A DNA stretch of 64,000 bases from Pseudocercospora fijiensis CIRAD86. Lineage: Eukaryota; Ascomycota; Dothideomycetes; Mycosphaerellales; Mycosphaerellaceae. The stretch lies in NCBI RefSeq assembly GCF_000340215.1, contig NW_006921537.1, forward strand, positions 2,766,286 through 2,830,285, written 5' to 3'. This document shows, piece after piece, positions 27,531 through 40,201 of the stretch (positions are counted from its first letter, which is position 1; each line of letters opens with the position of its first letter). Under the pieces are notes generated by a model that was given only the letters and a program-made list of their open reading frames with translations, did not search any database and was not told the origin of the DNA. Made by a program: the position numbers and the translations under genes.

Positions 27531-29443
27531 TCAGTACGAAGCCATGCGACGCTGATAAGACATGCCGATGCCCTCTGCGATTTGAGGCCCGACCGAGAAG
27601 GATGAGTGACTTCTAGGACCCAGCCCGCGGCCGAGCGCAGTCGGAGAGTCTTCCATGTCATCGCGGTTCTGGTTCTGGCCAAAGGCGAAGGTCTGGTTCC
27701 TGAACAGCTTATTTCGCTGCTGCTTGACCTTGGCCATGCCTCGCTCACAAGCCTGCTCGTGCCGTTGATCATTCATCTCGACGTAGTTTTGCGGGAAGCA
27801 TTTCGTCGGGTGCTCAGCAAAGAACTTGCTGTATCCACCATCGAGAATGTACATCTCCGGATATGTGAGTTGTGGATAGTTGGCGGCGTTGACGTTACGA
27901 TCGTGACTGCGAACGAATTTCGCGGTGAGAGGAGCACGGTGTACTGAATACTCGCAGTGGAAGATCAGCAATGTGTTCTCGGTAGACATCTTGTCGCCAA
28001 AGAGCTCGGTCGTTAGTAGATGCTTGTCGTTGTAATTCACTGCGGAGTCGATGTGGCCTCCACTGTATTCATACTCGAATCTGCAGTCGATGATCATTAT
28101 ATGCGCGTACTTGCCGGTGTGTTTCTGGGCGAGAATGTCGATCATGGTGTCCTGGGTGATTCGTGGTAAGCTGTCGGGCTCGCTTTCAGGGATGAAGTAT
28201 GGCAGTTTCAGAACATGCTCGGCAGGCTGCTCTACATCCATCACCGAGTCGAGGGAAGGCTGTGGCTCGAACGACTCCTGCTCCTCCTTCATCACATCAT
28301 CGGGATGCTGGAACATGCTCAAAGATCTCCGAATCAACTTTCGCTGTGGCCGCACGAAGGCAGGCCGTCCGGCTGAAGGCTTGCGAACGTGATTGCTCGA
28401 CGGCGAGCCATTGTTACGGTTCGCGGTACTGAGTGACGTTCTCCGCGTTGGTGGCAGCATTGAGCCCAAGCCGGACGGCCGCCAGTCATCGACCGGTGAC
28501 TCTGTAAAGCTCCCTAGCAGGCTTGGCGTAGATGAACACGACAAGCCACTGGTAGCGACATGTCCAAACCGGAACGGAGGTAATTCAGTCTCAGCACTGG
28601 TCGGACGCTGTGGAATGTAACCAGCCGAGTAACCTTTTGTTCGGCTGAGTGACGGTCGTGTGACAGGTCTCCTACGTCTGCCGCGACACGTGAGCGACGA
28701 TCTCAATGCCTCTGTCATCATTCATAACAAGCACTTACTCTGGTAGCTCTAGGAAAGCCGGCGATGGTACCGGGCGAGAGATGACGTCCGCCACCAGAAA
28801 GTCCGGCGAGATGTCGACTTCGCTTGGTGTGTCGTCGGTGGAGGGAGAAGGAAGAGTGACTTGGTGCAGAAAGTGTGGGACCTTGTGTGGCAGGGGCGAG
28901 ATGTCCATTGGCTCGTGGTAAGGCGAGGACGAGGGAATGATGTCTGGCGTCGTAGCAGGCTCGACTTCGACAGGCGGAGTAACTGTGCGTGCTTGCCACG
29001 GTCAGCCGCATACTTCCATTTGCAACGGGGTTGGAGTTTTCATTCTTGCACTGACCAGCATTTTCGCGAGGCTTGAACAAATCGGTGGTGAACAAGGATC
29101 GACGTGGTGTCGGTGCTTGAGGGCTGGAGGATATTGTCAGTAGGGAAGAGCAATGCTCAGCGCACAAGCGAGGAATGTGGGTATACCTCTTGTCGATATG
29201 GAAGTTGGCATCCAGATCGGCCGTCAGGCTCGCGGTGGGAGATGAGCCGCGCACAGGTCGCAGCGTAAAGTAGTCTTGGCGCTTGGGCTTCTCGCGATGC
29301 ATTGACATGGTGTTGAAGTCGAAGCTTGAGGGGCCAAACGTTTGGCATCCGTGGTACACACCACCGGGCAAGTCCTTCCGGGTGGGGCCCCATGTCGGCA
29401 CTGCTTGAGGCCGCATTGCAGCCAGCGGTGAAGAGTATTCCAT
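27531..29443 (-). CDS. M-phase inducer phosphatase (Cdc25/NimT-like)
   Basis: A dual-specificity phosphatase that removes inhibitory phosphates from the mitotic cyclin-dependent kinase. Four exons (29443-29187, 29123-29056, 28982-28739, 28677-27531; introns 61-73 nt) encode 571 residues. The long N-terminal half is Ser/Pro-rich and probably regulatory. The rhodanese-type catalytic domain spans about residues 360-490: IIDCRFEYEYSGGHI, then the active-site loop HCEYSVHRAP with catalytic Cys 431 (family form HCEFSxxRAP), then YPEMYILDGGYSKFF. The tail RNQTFAFGQNQNRDD and SYQRRMASY ends the protein. RRSLSM near residue 306 is a plausible kinase or 14-3-3 site. The start MEYSSPLAAMRP is the first ATG of an exon that splices in frame; a further 5' exon cannot be excluded. 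Confidence 0.93.
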
Positions 29444-31018
29444 GCTGTGTATTCTGGTCGGTGGCTGCGGATGTCCAATGCTGCTGGGAAGTGAGGGAAA
29501 TAGGTCGCGTGGGCGTCTGCAGGTGGGAATGTCGGCGGATATGGAATGCGGAGGAGGGATGTGGCGTCCAATGTCGAATGCACTTGGAGTCGTGGTAAGA
29601 TGTCGTCTGTATTCGGAATGAGCGGCGGTGCCAAGGAGAGAATGGAGCGGATCGAAGGAGCGAGAGTGGTGGTGGAGTGAGTGGTGTTCGTGGTGGTTGG
29701 TATGCCTCGCCTCGCCTCGCTCAGAGCCTCTGCATCGTCGGCACCACCGTTCGACGTCAAACGAATGCGGCTGAGGGTGAGGCTCGCGTGCGGGCGTCGA
29801 GGATGTGCAGGAAGAGCGAACTTCTGCAAACCTCTGTCCCGATGCTGTCGTTGCCGCCTCCGAAGCTGCCTGTGCCTGTGCCTGTGCCTGCCGCTGGTCG
29901 TGGGGAGAGGAAGCAGCAGATACAAGAGGGTGCAGGTGGTGGCAGACAGGTCACGGCGGGCGACAGGTTGGTGAAGTAGGACGGTTCACGGTTGTTGCTT
30001 GGTGGACAAGGTTGCTCAGCGAAACCGCACTGACCAAAGCCTACTCCACTCCTCGCTGCGTTCGCGGGCGGGCGCCGCATGCGACATACCCCACCCAGAG
30101 GCATGGCATGTTAACTTATAATGCTGAGCACTGCGATCGTGGGCGAAGCTAACTTAAGCTAGCCGTGTGGTGACAGCATCATCATATGGACATGCAGCGC
30201 TTGCAGCACCAAATCAGAGCACGCGCTGTTGATAACTTATGTGCACGAGATGTTGCTACAGGCATGATCGCGGGCCTCATCAAGCTGCTGCGCTGCATCG
30301 CCCGATATGCTCCATCCTTAGAATAACCGGTTTGCGAGGCTCGGTGCATTATTATTATCATTGGCAACGTGGGACCATTCCTCCATTCCTCGCTTGGCCG
30401 CAACAGTACTACTTGAGCACTACTGGGCCAACCTGGCAGCTGCAAGGAACTGTGCAACGATTGCTACATGCCGGCCGTCCAACACCGATACACAATGCAT
30501 TGTTGCCATCCTCCAATCTCTTGTCTCTTAACGTTAGCCGCCAGCAGCCGCACAAGGCTCCGAGGCGGCATCCACAATAATGACGATACGTCTCAACGCT
30601 CACAGCAGATGGCATGTGCGATACTTTCGCCTGATCCGAGTTCGCCATGTGGAAGTGCTCGTTTCGATCGGCAAGCAGGCGATCACGCCGAACACCTCGA
30701 TTCACAGGACCTCATCTTCGATTTCATCGATATCCCTTTTCTGATCATCCTGATTCGCGTATCATGCCATGCCATGCCATGACATGCCGCTCCTCCACTG
30801 GCTTTGTTTATGCGAACTGGTGCTGAGCACTACTGCTCCCTGGCAGCGTCAACTGTTGAACATCTGATTGCACCAGCCACATGTACGGGACGCTGCTCTT
30901 GCTTGCGCTGGTGCTCTACGCCTACGATTCGTGGGCGGAGGCGTGCTTCCAAGAAGGGAATTTCCACAACGCCTGGCCTCACGCGTCCTATTTCGCGATA
31001 GTCTGACACGCCGTCACC
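29444..31018. other. Upstream region of the Cdc25 gene
   Basis: No supported gene. It holds a CTGTGC repeat near 29871-29890 and a GCCAT tract near 30763-30787. Open stretches of up to about 230 codons on the minus strand near 29.2-29.9 kb are Arg/Pro/Ser-rich and lack any recognised domain. The hAT element was inserted at the right end. Confidence 0.5.
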
Positions 31019-31026
31019 CTTTCTGA
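31019..31026. repeat. Left target-site duplication of the hAT element
   Basis: ctttctga, identical to 34084-34091 on the other side of the element. Confidence 0.92.
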
Positions 31027-34000
31027 TAGGGGTGCTGTTAATAACACCTTGTCAGTCAATAGCAACGTTAGTATTATACTGACAGTTAGCAACATGTTAA
31101 TAATAATATCTATGCCTAAGGCCTCTATATAGACCTTATCTTATACTAGCTAGGAGTAAGTAAATACCTTAGATACTAGTATAGTGTGTTTCCTACGCCT
31201 TCGGAGGCCTATTCCTTTGTAGATCTACCTCTTAAGATTAGAAGGAGCTTAATTGCGTATAATTTAGCGTAGAAGGTGCTTCCGTAGGTCTTCCGAGAGG
31301 TTGTTACTAGGGATACTAAATCGCTTAGGGTAGCCTAGCAACGAGCAATCGTAGAGTTACGATTAGAGGTATTGCTACTAATATAGTCTAATCCACCTAC
31401 AAACCGAATAGTTCGATAGCTATTATCGAGAGAGAATTAATATCGTTTTTTCTACCTATTTTACCTATTAGATCCTCCGTTTTTTACATTTCTAGCAATT
31501 CTACGAATCTTAGAATTCCGACTTTTTAAGATGCCTCTAGTAAAGTACCTAGATAACCTTAACTTCTCCTCTATTAAGACCGACTTTATAGGCAAATTTG
31601 TGCGCTATATCTAGTACGATAGTAGGAAAGGAACGGTACCGGAGGGAAGCCTATCGCGTAAGTAGAAGTACCTAAAGAAGTATTAGTAGTATCTAGACTA
31701 TAAGAGGTCTTACTAATCTAATAATAAAGCCGAGGGCTTACTGCCGCGCAAACAGCAACGTATACTTCTATTCGGTATCGCTAAGACTAAGCAAGTACGC
31801 GACCTAGCTATTACGAAGGCTATTTTATATAGTAGGAGGCTATTTAATAAAGTAGACGCGAGATTCTACCCCGAATAGCGCGAGGCCTTCTATACCTTCG
31901 ACGCTAATTATAACCCTCCGAGTCGCGATAAGGTAGTAGATTGTATCGATAAGATACGAGCGGAAGTCGAGAAGGACGTATAGGCGGTATTTAATACGCT
32001 TCGAGACCTTAACTTTAGCGCCGACGAGAGTAAGAGTCGCGGTAGTACTCGCTTCTATAATCTGTTAGCTAATATAGTATCTAGCTCGTTCTTCTGTAAC
32101 CTACTAGATATAAAGGACTCTAACGCTAACGCTATAACCCTCGCGAGGCAGATAACTAAGTAGGTAGCGCCCTTCGTTAATAGCGACCTTAAGCGCTAGA
32201 ATTCCCTTTAAACTGATACCTGCGCGACAATAAGAGCACTCTACGACTAACTCGCCGACAATCTACTTACTAAGTATATAATCTATGTATTCTGCGACTC
32301 GTACGGTATATAGCTATATATTAGCGACTAGGGTAACAATTAGAAGGACTCGCACCTACCGTTCTATAGCGATACGCTCCGCGAAGCGGTATACGTACTT
32401 GTTTTATTTAAGAGGTCGAAGAAGGCTTAGAATATTCTTAAGGCTTTTACTAAGGACAATAAGGCTATATTAAGGGCATTTGCTATCGCCTGTCTTACTC
32501 GCTAGGGTTTACACTATACTATAATACATAGCCTGTTCGTAGCAATAACCTACCTTTAAGACTACGCGAGGATTATAGCTTAACGGCTATTTAGAGGCTC
32601 GAATAGTCGCCTAGCAAAGGGAGCTTCTGCTACCCTTAAGACTATTAACTCGCCTCTGTTCTAGAGCCGCCTATAGAGCCTTTATATACTCCTTTAGCTT
32701 ATTAACGAAGCACGGCTAGTTAGTAAGAGCGACACCTCGAAGGTTAGTAATATCGTACCTCGCTAGTAGCAGCTACGTCGTTTAATATAGTAGGCGCGCC
32801 TATCTTACGAGAAGGACCTACTATCGCTCTTCGACCTCCGGTTTACTAAGTAGACTTAACCTGTCTACTAGGTAGTATACTCGCTATCTATTAATAAACT
32901 AGCAGTTTCTCGAGACTTTAGCGACCGCGAAGAAGAGTGCCGCTCTGCCTTCTTTAAGGGCTATTTTAGCTACGAAGAGAGCGATCCTTCTATATACGAG
33001 CGCTATCTCTAATTTAACGACGAATTTATCGAGTTTCGAGACTCTACGCAACGCTTCTTTACTATTAGTAATAACGAGCTTAGTCGGCATCGTAAGCGCG
33101 GCAATATTACTACTTATTAGGACTTCCTCGCTCGCAAAGCACCTCTTATTATAGAGATTGCCCTCCGCCTATATAGAACACCTGCTAATTTAGTGCCTTC
33201 TAAGCGAGCCTTTAGCGCTATAAACTTTATATAGAACGACTATCGCTCGAAGCTATCCGCTACTCGTACTAACGACTATACCTATATCTATATAAACAGC
33301 CGCGCCTTACGTAGAAGACCTATAGAAGAGGTAATAAGAAGGCAACGATAAGCTAAATTGCGAGAGATATAGTAGCGATAGCTAGTAACTAAGAAGGAGA
33401 TTAGGAAGGCGGAATTAGACGCATTGCTAGCCTTCGAAGAAGCTATAATAAACGACTATTGCCTGCTACCGAGTAACCCTCGCTATCTCTATATACCTAA
33501 CCTTAAATAGCTATTCAATCTATACGGTCTAGCCGCTTTCTAAGAAGAAGACAACGACTTCGAAGATAAGCTAGTTAATTATAAAGCGCTCTTTAAGGCG
33601 CTTCTAATACCGACTAGAAGTTAACTATTGTAGTACTTACTATTCTTTAAGCCTATTAATAGCTAGGCCTCTAGTAAGCACGACCCTCTAGTTAATTACT
33701 TACTGTTTAGCTAGTCGCTCTTATAAGACAATAATAGCTAGCAATATCTAGAGACCTATAGTAACTATGCTAGCGTAGAAGCGCTTAGATAAGCGCTCTA
33801 GCGGCCGAGCGATTAAGCTTAAGAAGTGGTCTATTCTATAGTAAGAAGTGGTCTATATAGTGTCTTATTCTATAGCAAGAAGTGTCTCGTTCTATAGTAA
33901 GAAGTAGTCTATATAGTGTCTCGTTCTATAGTCTATATTGCTAGTCGCATATATATAACCTTCTACCTCTGGTTAGCGGCCTTCAGCCCTAGGTTATTAA

Positions 34001-34083
34001 CCACTCAGTCGACCATATCAACGTTATTAATGGTGTTGGCAACGTTGCTAACGTTAGTCGTGATTAACAACCTGGCACCCCTA
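31027..34083 (+). mobile_element. hAT-superfamily DNA transposon, RIP-mutated
   Basis: A 3,057-bp element bounded by an exact 8-bp target duplication (ctttctga), the size typical of hAT elements. The ends are inverted: taggggtgc at 31027-31035 and gcacccta-type gcacccctA at 34075-34083, with looser similarity further in (ttgttaat and gcaacgtta motifs). It carries one transposase relic on the plus strand. The outer ~50 bp on the left and ~130 bp on the right keep normal CA/TG content, while the interior is RIP-like. It sits in an intergenic region and breaks no called gene. Confidence 0.92.
31531..33815 (+). pseudogene. hAT transposase relic
   Basis: One frame from ATG at 31531 runs about 760 codons with no frameshift seen, broken by TAG (and some TAA) at positions where Trp or Gln fits (for example FVRYI-stop-YDSRKG near 31590). 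The C-terminal hAT dimerisation region is clear near 33180-33290: APLIIEIALRLYRTPANL, then VPSKRAFSAINFI, then NDYRSKLSATRTNDYTYIYI. The family form of the key motif is SERAFS; Lys replaces Glu here as expected from G-to-A. The zinc-finger region at the N-terminus was not identified. It cannot be translated as it stands. The exact end is uncertain. Confidence 0.88.
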
Positions 34084-34091
34084 CTTTCTGA
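34084..34091. repeat. Right target-site duplication of the hAT element
   Basis: ctttctga, identical to 31019-31026. Confidence 0.92.
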
Positions 34092-35364
34092 CGCTCAAGG
34101 CCTTGCCGCCCTTGCGCCCATCACACAAAGAGCAGGAGGAAGGTCAGGGCTTCCTTGCTTGCGCGCACGGCATGTCCGCAGGGAAGCGAAGAAGGCCTGG
34201 AAGACGCGTTGTTTGCTCCCGAAGTCCTCACGCGCCGCTTGCCATCCATCACGGCCTCACGTGCAGAAAATTCACGGCGCCACAGCCTGGACGTTGACCG
34301 GTGATTGGAGTTGCATGCGCGTCTTTGCGGGTATCCAGGTGGAAGGGTCTCCTTGCACGGCAACAGCTTCTTAATATACCACAATCATGCTTGGCTGAGC
34401 ACACCAACGAGCACTAGAAAACAGCTTCATCTGTGGTATGTTTCCGCAAGGAAGCACTGTGATATAACACCGCTGATCTGCATGTTGCGAAACATCCGGC
34501 TCGTCTGACCGAACACCACTGGGTCTCATGCATGTTGTGCTCACTGCAGTACCGTACAGCACCAAACAACAGCTCGCTTATCGCGACAGCGCAGTTATAG
34601 GACGTCAACTGCGAGTCAGTGTTATTATTACTCTTCTTATGCTCATGTCACATGATCCCTTCGTTATGACAAGAATAGCTGTTGCAACTACCGTAAGCTC
34701 CTGCCTGCATCATGCGACATCGGCTTGCAAAATTCTATCGGCCGGCTTTTGCTCTAGAAGTCGACACAGCTCATCTGTACCAGAAAACTGAAGGAGCAAC
34801 ACGACATGACCTACAAGACATCACGGCGCTGGCTTCGATCAAAGCACCATGGAGCATCAAATACCTTGACCGCCTCGAACTCGTTGCCTCGTCACTGCGA
34901 CTTTCCAGCATTTGCACGCCCGAGCGGCACTTCAATCTAGAGCTCCGGTCCACTCGGCTCAATGGCAACGATGCATATCAGATGCCGTGAGCAGAATCTG
35001 GTACAATTCCTGTCGGCAATGATGTGACAGTGGCTCCCATCGAACACGGGCCGTTCACGGCTTCTATTGCTCCCATCGTACAGCCACTCTCGATGCAGGG
35101 TTTGGGAATGCTTGCTATATGGCTACCAGAAACCGGCCACGCGTAGCCGAAATACATATCAGATTCAACGTTGATCTGATCACGACGCACTTCAGCATCA
35201 ATATGGAATGAAAAATTTCAACTCCTTTCGCATTCATCAATCTAACAGCACCTCAAGTCCTCGAGGAACTTCTTTCTTTTCTGCAAAAGCGGCTTGCCAT
35301 TTTTCTTCTCTTCCAACTTCCCTACCACACTCGTCAACGAAACTGCTCCTCAACGAGTAGAATG
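34092..35364. other. Intergenic region right of the hAT element
   Basis: Normal composition, continuous with the island left of the hAT element before insertion. Only short open stretches without recognised domains. The right part is the 3' flank of the lactone oxidase-like gene. Confidence 0.5.
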
Positions 35365-37809
35365 TCAATTCTTATTACCATTCTTCCCATCGAGTCCAGC
35401 ATTCCCATTCGCCTCAGGCAGCTTCTTCTTCTTCTCGACATGCACATCATCAAAGACCAGTCTATCAAAAAGATCATTCGAGAACCTCGATTTGAGATCC
35501 TCCAACGTCCACCCGTGCTTCTCACCAATCCTCGCCAGGATCCTCTTGAAGTCTGGAATCTCGTCCTTGAAATCCTCGTTCTTCAATTTATCGAACCAGG
35601 GTTTGCCATCGACCGTGTACTCAACCCTGCCGAAGAAGAAAATGTCCGTGTCAGCAATGACTCAGAGCACCCACGTGGCAAGTACACGTATGTAGTAAGA
35701 AGATAGGTAAGGAAGCACTCACCACTCCTTAGCCCAATGCGGTCTCGTCTTAATCCTCTTCCCCTCATGATCCTTATAACTCATCCACACATCTACGACC
35801 TCTTGAGCATAAGGCTGCCAAATATCCACAGCATTCTGTAATGTCAGAATCTCAATCGAACAGGTTCCAAGCTTGTTACCAAATTGAGGTGCCAAGATGA
35901 CATTGCTGCCTCCCATGATTCGCATTTCTAAGGGGAAGCGTTGCGGACATTTGTCGCTGTGCTCGTAGCATTTGAGGATTGCGTCCCACCACGCTTGTTG
36001 CACAAGGGTGTAGTCGACTTTGGTTGGGTTGGTGCGTTGGGGGATGAGCTGACATAGGTGAGTGAGTGAGTGAGTGGAGATGAGATGGGGTTGGGTTGGG
36101 TGAATGAACGCACTGGCATTTCGACTTCGACATCGCGGACTCTGACGTTCTGGATAGCTCGTTGGAAGTGTAGAGCGTTACTGGGGAGCTGTCAGCTTAC
36201 GTTGTATCGATACCTTATGGACGGACTTACATCAGGTGTGTCTTGATCGGCTTCGCACCATCGTCGACGGAGGGCATGTTCAACATTGCGAACCGAGCTG
36301 TACAGACTCATCAGCACTATGCATTTCCTCGAAACGGGTGGCGGACGAACAAAGCAAGGTCACTGCAGCCTCCGCAATTTTAGTCTGATTCACGACTTCG
36401 GTCAGCACCTTGTTGTACTGCAGCACATTCAGCGTGAACTGTTGCAGAAACGACAAGAAGATAGCGAAAGGTCCAGGCCAATCCTCGACATCAGAGTCAT
36501 CGGTCGTGTTGTTCCAGCAATTGATCCAACACTCGTCTGCATACGGAAACCAGAACCATTCAGAATAATAGTCCTCATTGGCATGTTTCTCAAAATCCTC
36601 CTGAGCTTTGCGCTTTTGCTCATCCGTCAAAGGCTTCTTCGGTCGAAGAGCTTTCGGGATCTTGTCCTCTGGAAATCCTGGAGGCGGAGGAATGGTTTGA
36701 ATTACAGGGAGCTTGTACGGGCGCATCTCAGCATAGGTCATAGCATCGAACTCGATGGTGAGGTGCGTCACAATACCCATCAGGCCGAAAGCACCACCTG
36801 CTGCTTTCAGGAAGTCGGAGTCTTGATCTGTGATTTTGCGAAGCTCGCCATTGGCATCAATGTACTCGATAGCTCGGACAAGATCGCTTAAAGTCTGGTG
36901 CTTGATGCCTGCGCCATGACAAATCGGACCATTGCTACCACCACAGGTGATCTCTACCATGATGATGTTGAATGGTAAGGTCACCTTGTTGTGCTCCACG
37001 CACCAGCGGCGAAGACGCTCGTTTGTTGTAGCACACCCCACCCGCACCAAGCGCTTTCCTCCTGGTCGTGCAGGGCCATCAAGCAGCTCTATGGTTTCTA
37101 GATCGTTGGGTCTGCCGTCATGTAATGGCAATGCCGCGATATTAGGAAGCTCCGTGGCGGTATCGAGAGGTAGTAGAGAGATCAGGACCTCGCCTTTGCG
37201 ACTGAAGATCGGTGACCAAGAGTGTCTGTAACCTGCACACCTCACGGCCAACCCGGCCTGTTTGGCAAAGCGGACAGTCTTCTGTATATCGGCAACATTC
37301 TTGGGGACACATGTGTATCTTGGAGTCTCCTGTACAGTTCTGCCCCAGTTCTGGAATTCGAGATCTTGCTGAATTGTCATAAGTTTGTCGTCATCATCGA
37401 TGTCGAACAAGTTCTTGACTATACGTGATGCACTCTCGAAGAAGTGGTGGATGTGGTGCCGTGTGCCTAGCGATGGTCCGACACAGAAGCCGTGAGAACA
37501 CTTCTCTGCCGTCTCGCCTTCAACGAAACGCTCAAGCCTATCATTTTCGTCCTCTGTGTAGTATTTCTGCAGGTCTTGGTAGGTATTGTCGACCGGCGAG
37601 TCCTTGAACACCTTCAAAAGTCGACGCATGAAGTCAATTCTGCCAGAGTCCCAGCTGTTCACGTCCACATTGTCATCCAGGTAGTCATCGAGCAGCTTGG
37701 CCAGACCCGGAACATCTTTATCGCTGAACTCTGGATGCGCCTCGAGGGCTTTGGCCACCTCGCGGATTCGTGAGTCAACATCATAGTCGGGGGCAAGTTG
37801 AGTAGCCAT
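35365..37809 (-). CDS. FAD-linked oxidoreductase, D-arabinono-1,4-lactone oxidase-like
   Basis: Likely oxidises a sugar lactone or other alcohol with FAD; the true substrate is unknown. Five exons (37809-36351, 36297-36231, 36180-36114, 36048-35723, 35626-35365; introns 50-96 nt) encode 726 residues. Residues 1-145 form an acidic N-terminal extension not seen in ordinary lactone oxidases (about 450-600 residues). The FAD-binding (PCMH) domain follows: NWGRTVQETPRYTCVPKNV at about 154, then CAGYRHSW with His 196 in the position used for covalent flavin in this family, then CGGSNGPICHGAGIKHQTLS. The C-terminal part ends in RPHWAKEW, the HWAK signature of the lactone oxidase domain, split by the last intron. 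The first intron uses donor GTTCGT and is the least certain. The tail is Lys/Asn-rich. Confidence 0.85.
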
Positions 37810-38644
37810 AATCGTCAGCGAAAGACTGTCAGCGGTGGTATATTATTACTACGAGACCGGCGTAGTGTGAGAACTCGAACGACAGAGTTCATAGCAAGAG
37901 GTGGGAGGCGCGTTCTTATAGCTAAGCGTCAGAAGGTCGCATGCCTTGATCGCTGCGCTGCATTGGCATGCTACTACTGGGGAGCTGACCATGTCGCACG
38001 GAGAGCTGCAGCACTTGATGCATCATCAATCCATACTCAGGCGGCCAGTCCAATGCCGTTTCCAGCAGTTCTGATCATCGGATCAGCCGGGATGCTGTCC
38101 TACCTACGAGACTCTCAGCCAGCCTTTGAAGAGTACACTTCGTTCGGGGAGGGTGCCGCGAGACATGAGAACATGTTCAGCTGTGGCGAAGACAAGGTGC
38201 TGAACAGGCCAGAGAGGCTGAAATCAGGAGGAGAGCAGTATGCGCAAGCATCCGAAATCAGACGGACATTCTACAGGGCCAGGGTTGGAAGGGCCTCTGA
38301 ACCCATGCTGAGTCAGCAGTACGGAGGAGTGTTGCTGCACTGTTGCATGGTGGCCAGACTGTCGTTGACTCTTTGGCAGCACCGCTCGATCTGGTTCTGG
38401 CTATTGCGGTACAGCACTGAGCGCTCACCGCTCATGGCGAGACGTCGTGGTTCTGGCAAGAAAATGTAGTCTTGGCAGATGTTGCCTGAGAATTGAGGCT
38501 TGGAATTTGTCCGGTTTGTACCTGCAGAAAATGGTATCCGGAAAGGGAAGCTTTCGAGTGCGAGCAGTGCGGGGTTCGCTTCTGCCTCTGCCTTCTCAAT
38601 AAGCGTCGAATGTGGTCGATACTCCTTCAGGATAGCGGGCGGTC
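37810..38644. promoter_or_regulatory. Divergent intergenic region between the oxidase and SET genes
   Basis: 835 bp between the start codons of two divergently transcribed genes; it must hold both promoters. An open stretch of 223 codons (37798-38469, plus) overlaps the oxidase start and shows no domain, so it is not called. Confidence 0.4.
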
Positions 38645-39430
38645 ATGCCATCCAAGACGAACGGCAAGAATGCCACCAAAGAAGCGCCAACGCCAGCCGA
38701 GCTTCCGAAGAACTGGCCCGACAAAATCAAGTTCTTGAGTGACCAGAGCTACACAGCACTGGCTGCTGAACTGCGGCCCAAGCTGTCGCGCGCACCCTCG
38801 GACAATCAATCATGGATCCAGATCCAGACTCACCTCATCCATCCTGTGACTCCACACGTCCGAATCACCACCATTGATGATGAGAAGCATCCGGCGTGTG
38901 GGCAACGTGGACTCTTCGCGGCCGAGAGCCTCATCCCGGATCAATTCATACTGTTGTACCTAGGCAAAGTGCACTCCAACAGTCTGTCAGACACCGATCC
39001 ACATAGCGATTACGACCTTAGCTTGGACCGCGAAATCGGGTTGAGTGTGGACGCTGCAGAGGAGGGCAATGAAAGTCGTTGTGCAAACGACTATAGAGGC
39101 GTTGCTGAAAGGCCGAATGCTGAATTTCGAGATTGCTACATTCAGGTTCCATCCACCAAAAGAGCCGATGGTGTCCGATGGGAGAGGCGCGTAGGCATTT
39201 TCGTCCTTTCTGCCGGCAAGGCTGGCAAGCGGAAGGCCGGTATCAAAGCTGGCGAAGAGATATTGCTCAGCTATGGAAAAGGGTCAGTGCGAATCGACGC
39301 TTGATGTTTGACATGCACAGACTCTCAATACTAATGCTGGCGTAGCTTCTGGGAGGGTCGAAAGCTGCTTGGTATGTTCAGAAAGGACCACGCGATGCTG
39401 AAGATCGCTCAAGCTGCCCTCGAGTGCTGA
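38645..39430 (+). CDS. SET-domain protein
   Basis: Two exons (38645-39282 and 39346-39430) over a 63-nt intron with branch site ctaat encode 240 residues. The protein shows the order of a SET domain: RGLFAAESLIPDQFILLYLG near residues 88-107, RCANDYRGV at 145-153 with PNAEF at 157-161 (standing for the NHxCxPN motif), and GEEILLSYGKGFWEGR at 203 onward across the splice site, matching the GEE-[IL]-x-x-x-Y-G end of the domain. SET proteins transfer methyl groups from S-adenosylmethionine to Lys. No second domain is seen. The substrate (histone or other protein) cannot be told. The start is the first ATG in frame. Confidence 0.8.
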
Positions 39431-39903
39431 TGGCCCCTGGGAGTGTATTGACAAAGTTGGCAGGTTGAGAGATGAACTTCACACCAGATCGCGCCACTGC
39501 GCCAACTGTCTCGGTCTTCGGCCGAGCATAGCGCCGACTGACATTTTTGAAACACATTGTGCGTCTCGTGAAGTAGATGGCGCCGTCTATACTGTAACGA
39601 GAGGTTGAATTGGTTTCGCGGCTGGGCGAGCAAAGCGCAGTACTGCATACTCGGAACGTCGAGAGTTCTCAGCGGGCAGATGTATAGCAATTCGGATTGC
39701 TGGAAAAATGGATCATTCAGACTACGAGCAGAATAGGTCTGTCTGCAAAATAGGTAATGCTCTTTCACATTCGTCCTGCCCTGCTCAGTCTCCTATAATA
39801 AGACTATACACTGTAGTACTGTACTCGACAGAACCCCTTTTCGATCATGACTCCGACGTCACCAAATTATGAATCAAGAATGCAAGTAGTCTGTTTCCAA
39901 GAA
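39431..39903. other. Intergenic region left of the Mutator-like element
   Basis: 3' flank of the SET-domain gene. No gene seen; normal composition until the transposon begins. Confidence 0.5.
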
Positions 39904-39910
39904 TAATTGG
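39904..39910. repeat. Left target-site duplication of the Mutator-like element
   Basis: taattgg, identical to 44939-44945. It may be read as 8 bp (ataattgg) if the right end of the element is set one base further in. Confidence 0.8.
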
Positions 39911-39964
39911 TCCTCGATACTAAACCGAGCCCTAGCTAGCCGCCCGAGCCCTAGCATATCCCGA
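39911..39964. repeat. Left terminal inverted repeat of the MULE
   Basis: 54 bp; inverse of 44885-44938 with two transitions. Confidence 0.92.
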
Positions 39965-40201
39965 TGCTAGCACTATTATAGAATCGCCCTGTATAGAATT
40001 ACGTGCTCTTTCTACCTAATATAGGCTATTTCCGTTCTTAGTTAGTATTGTTAATAGGCGCGTCGCGCGTTACCTAGGAAGGAATTCTACTATAGACCTA
40101 AAATTCGTATTTCTTCCCCCTTTTATAGTAGATTGCCTAGTAACTATCGAAAATAGCTAAATCTCTATTATACGACGAGTTTCTCGATAATCTTATCGCC
40201 G

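Noticed and set aside
37798..38469. 223-codon open stretch on the plus strand
   Set aside because: It overlaps the oxidase start codon region on the other strand, lacks a domain, and lies in what must be the shared promoter of two divergent genes.
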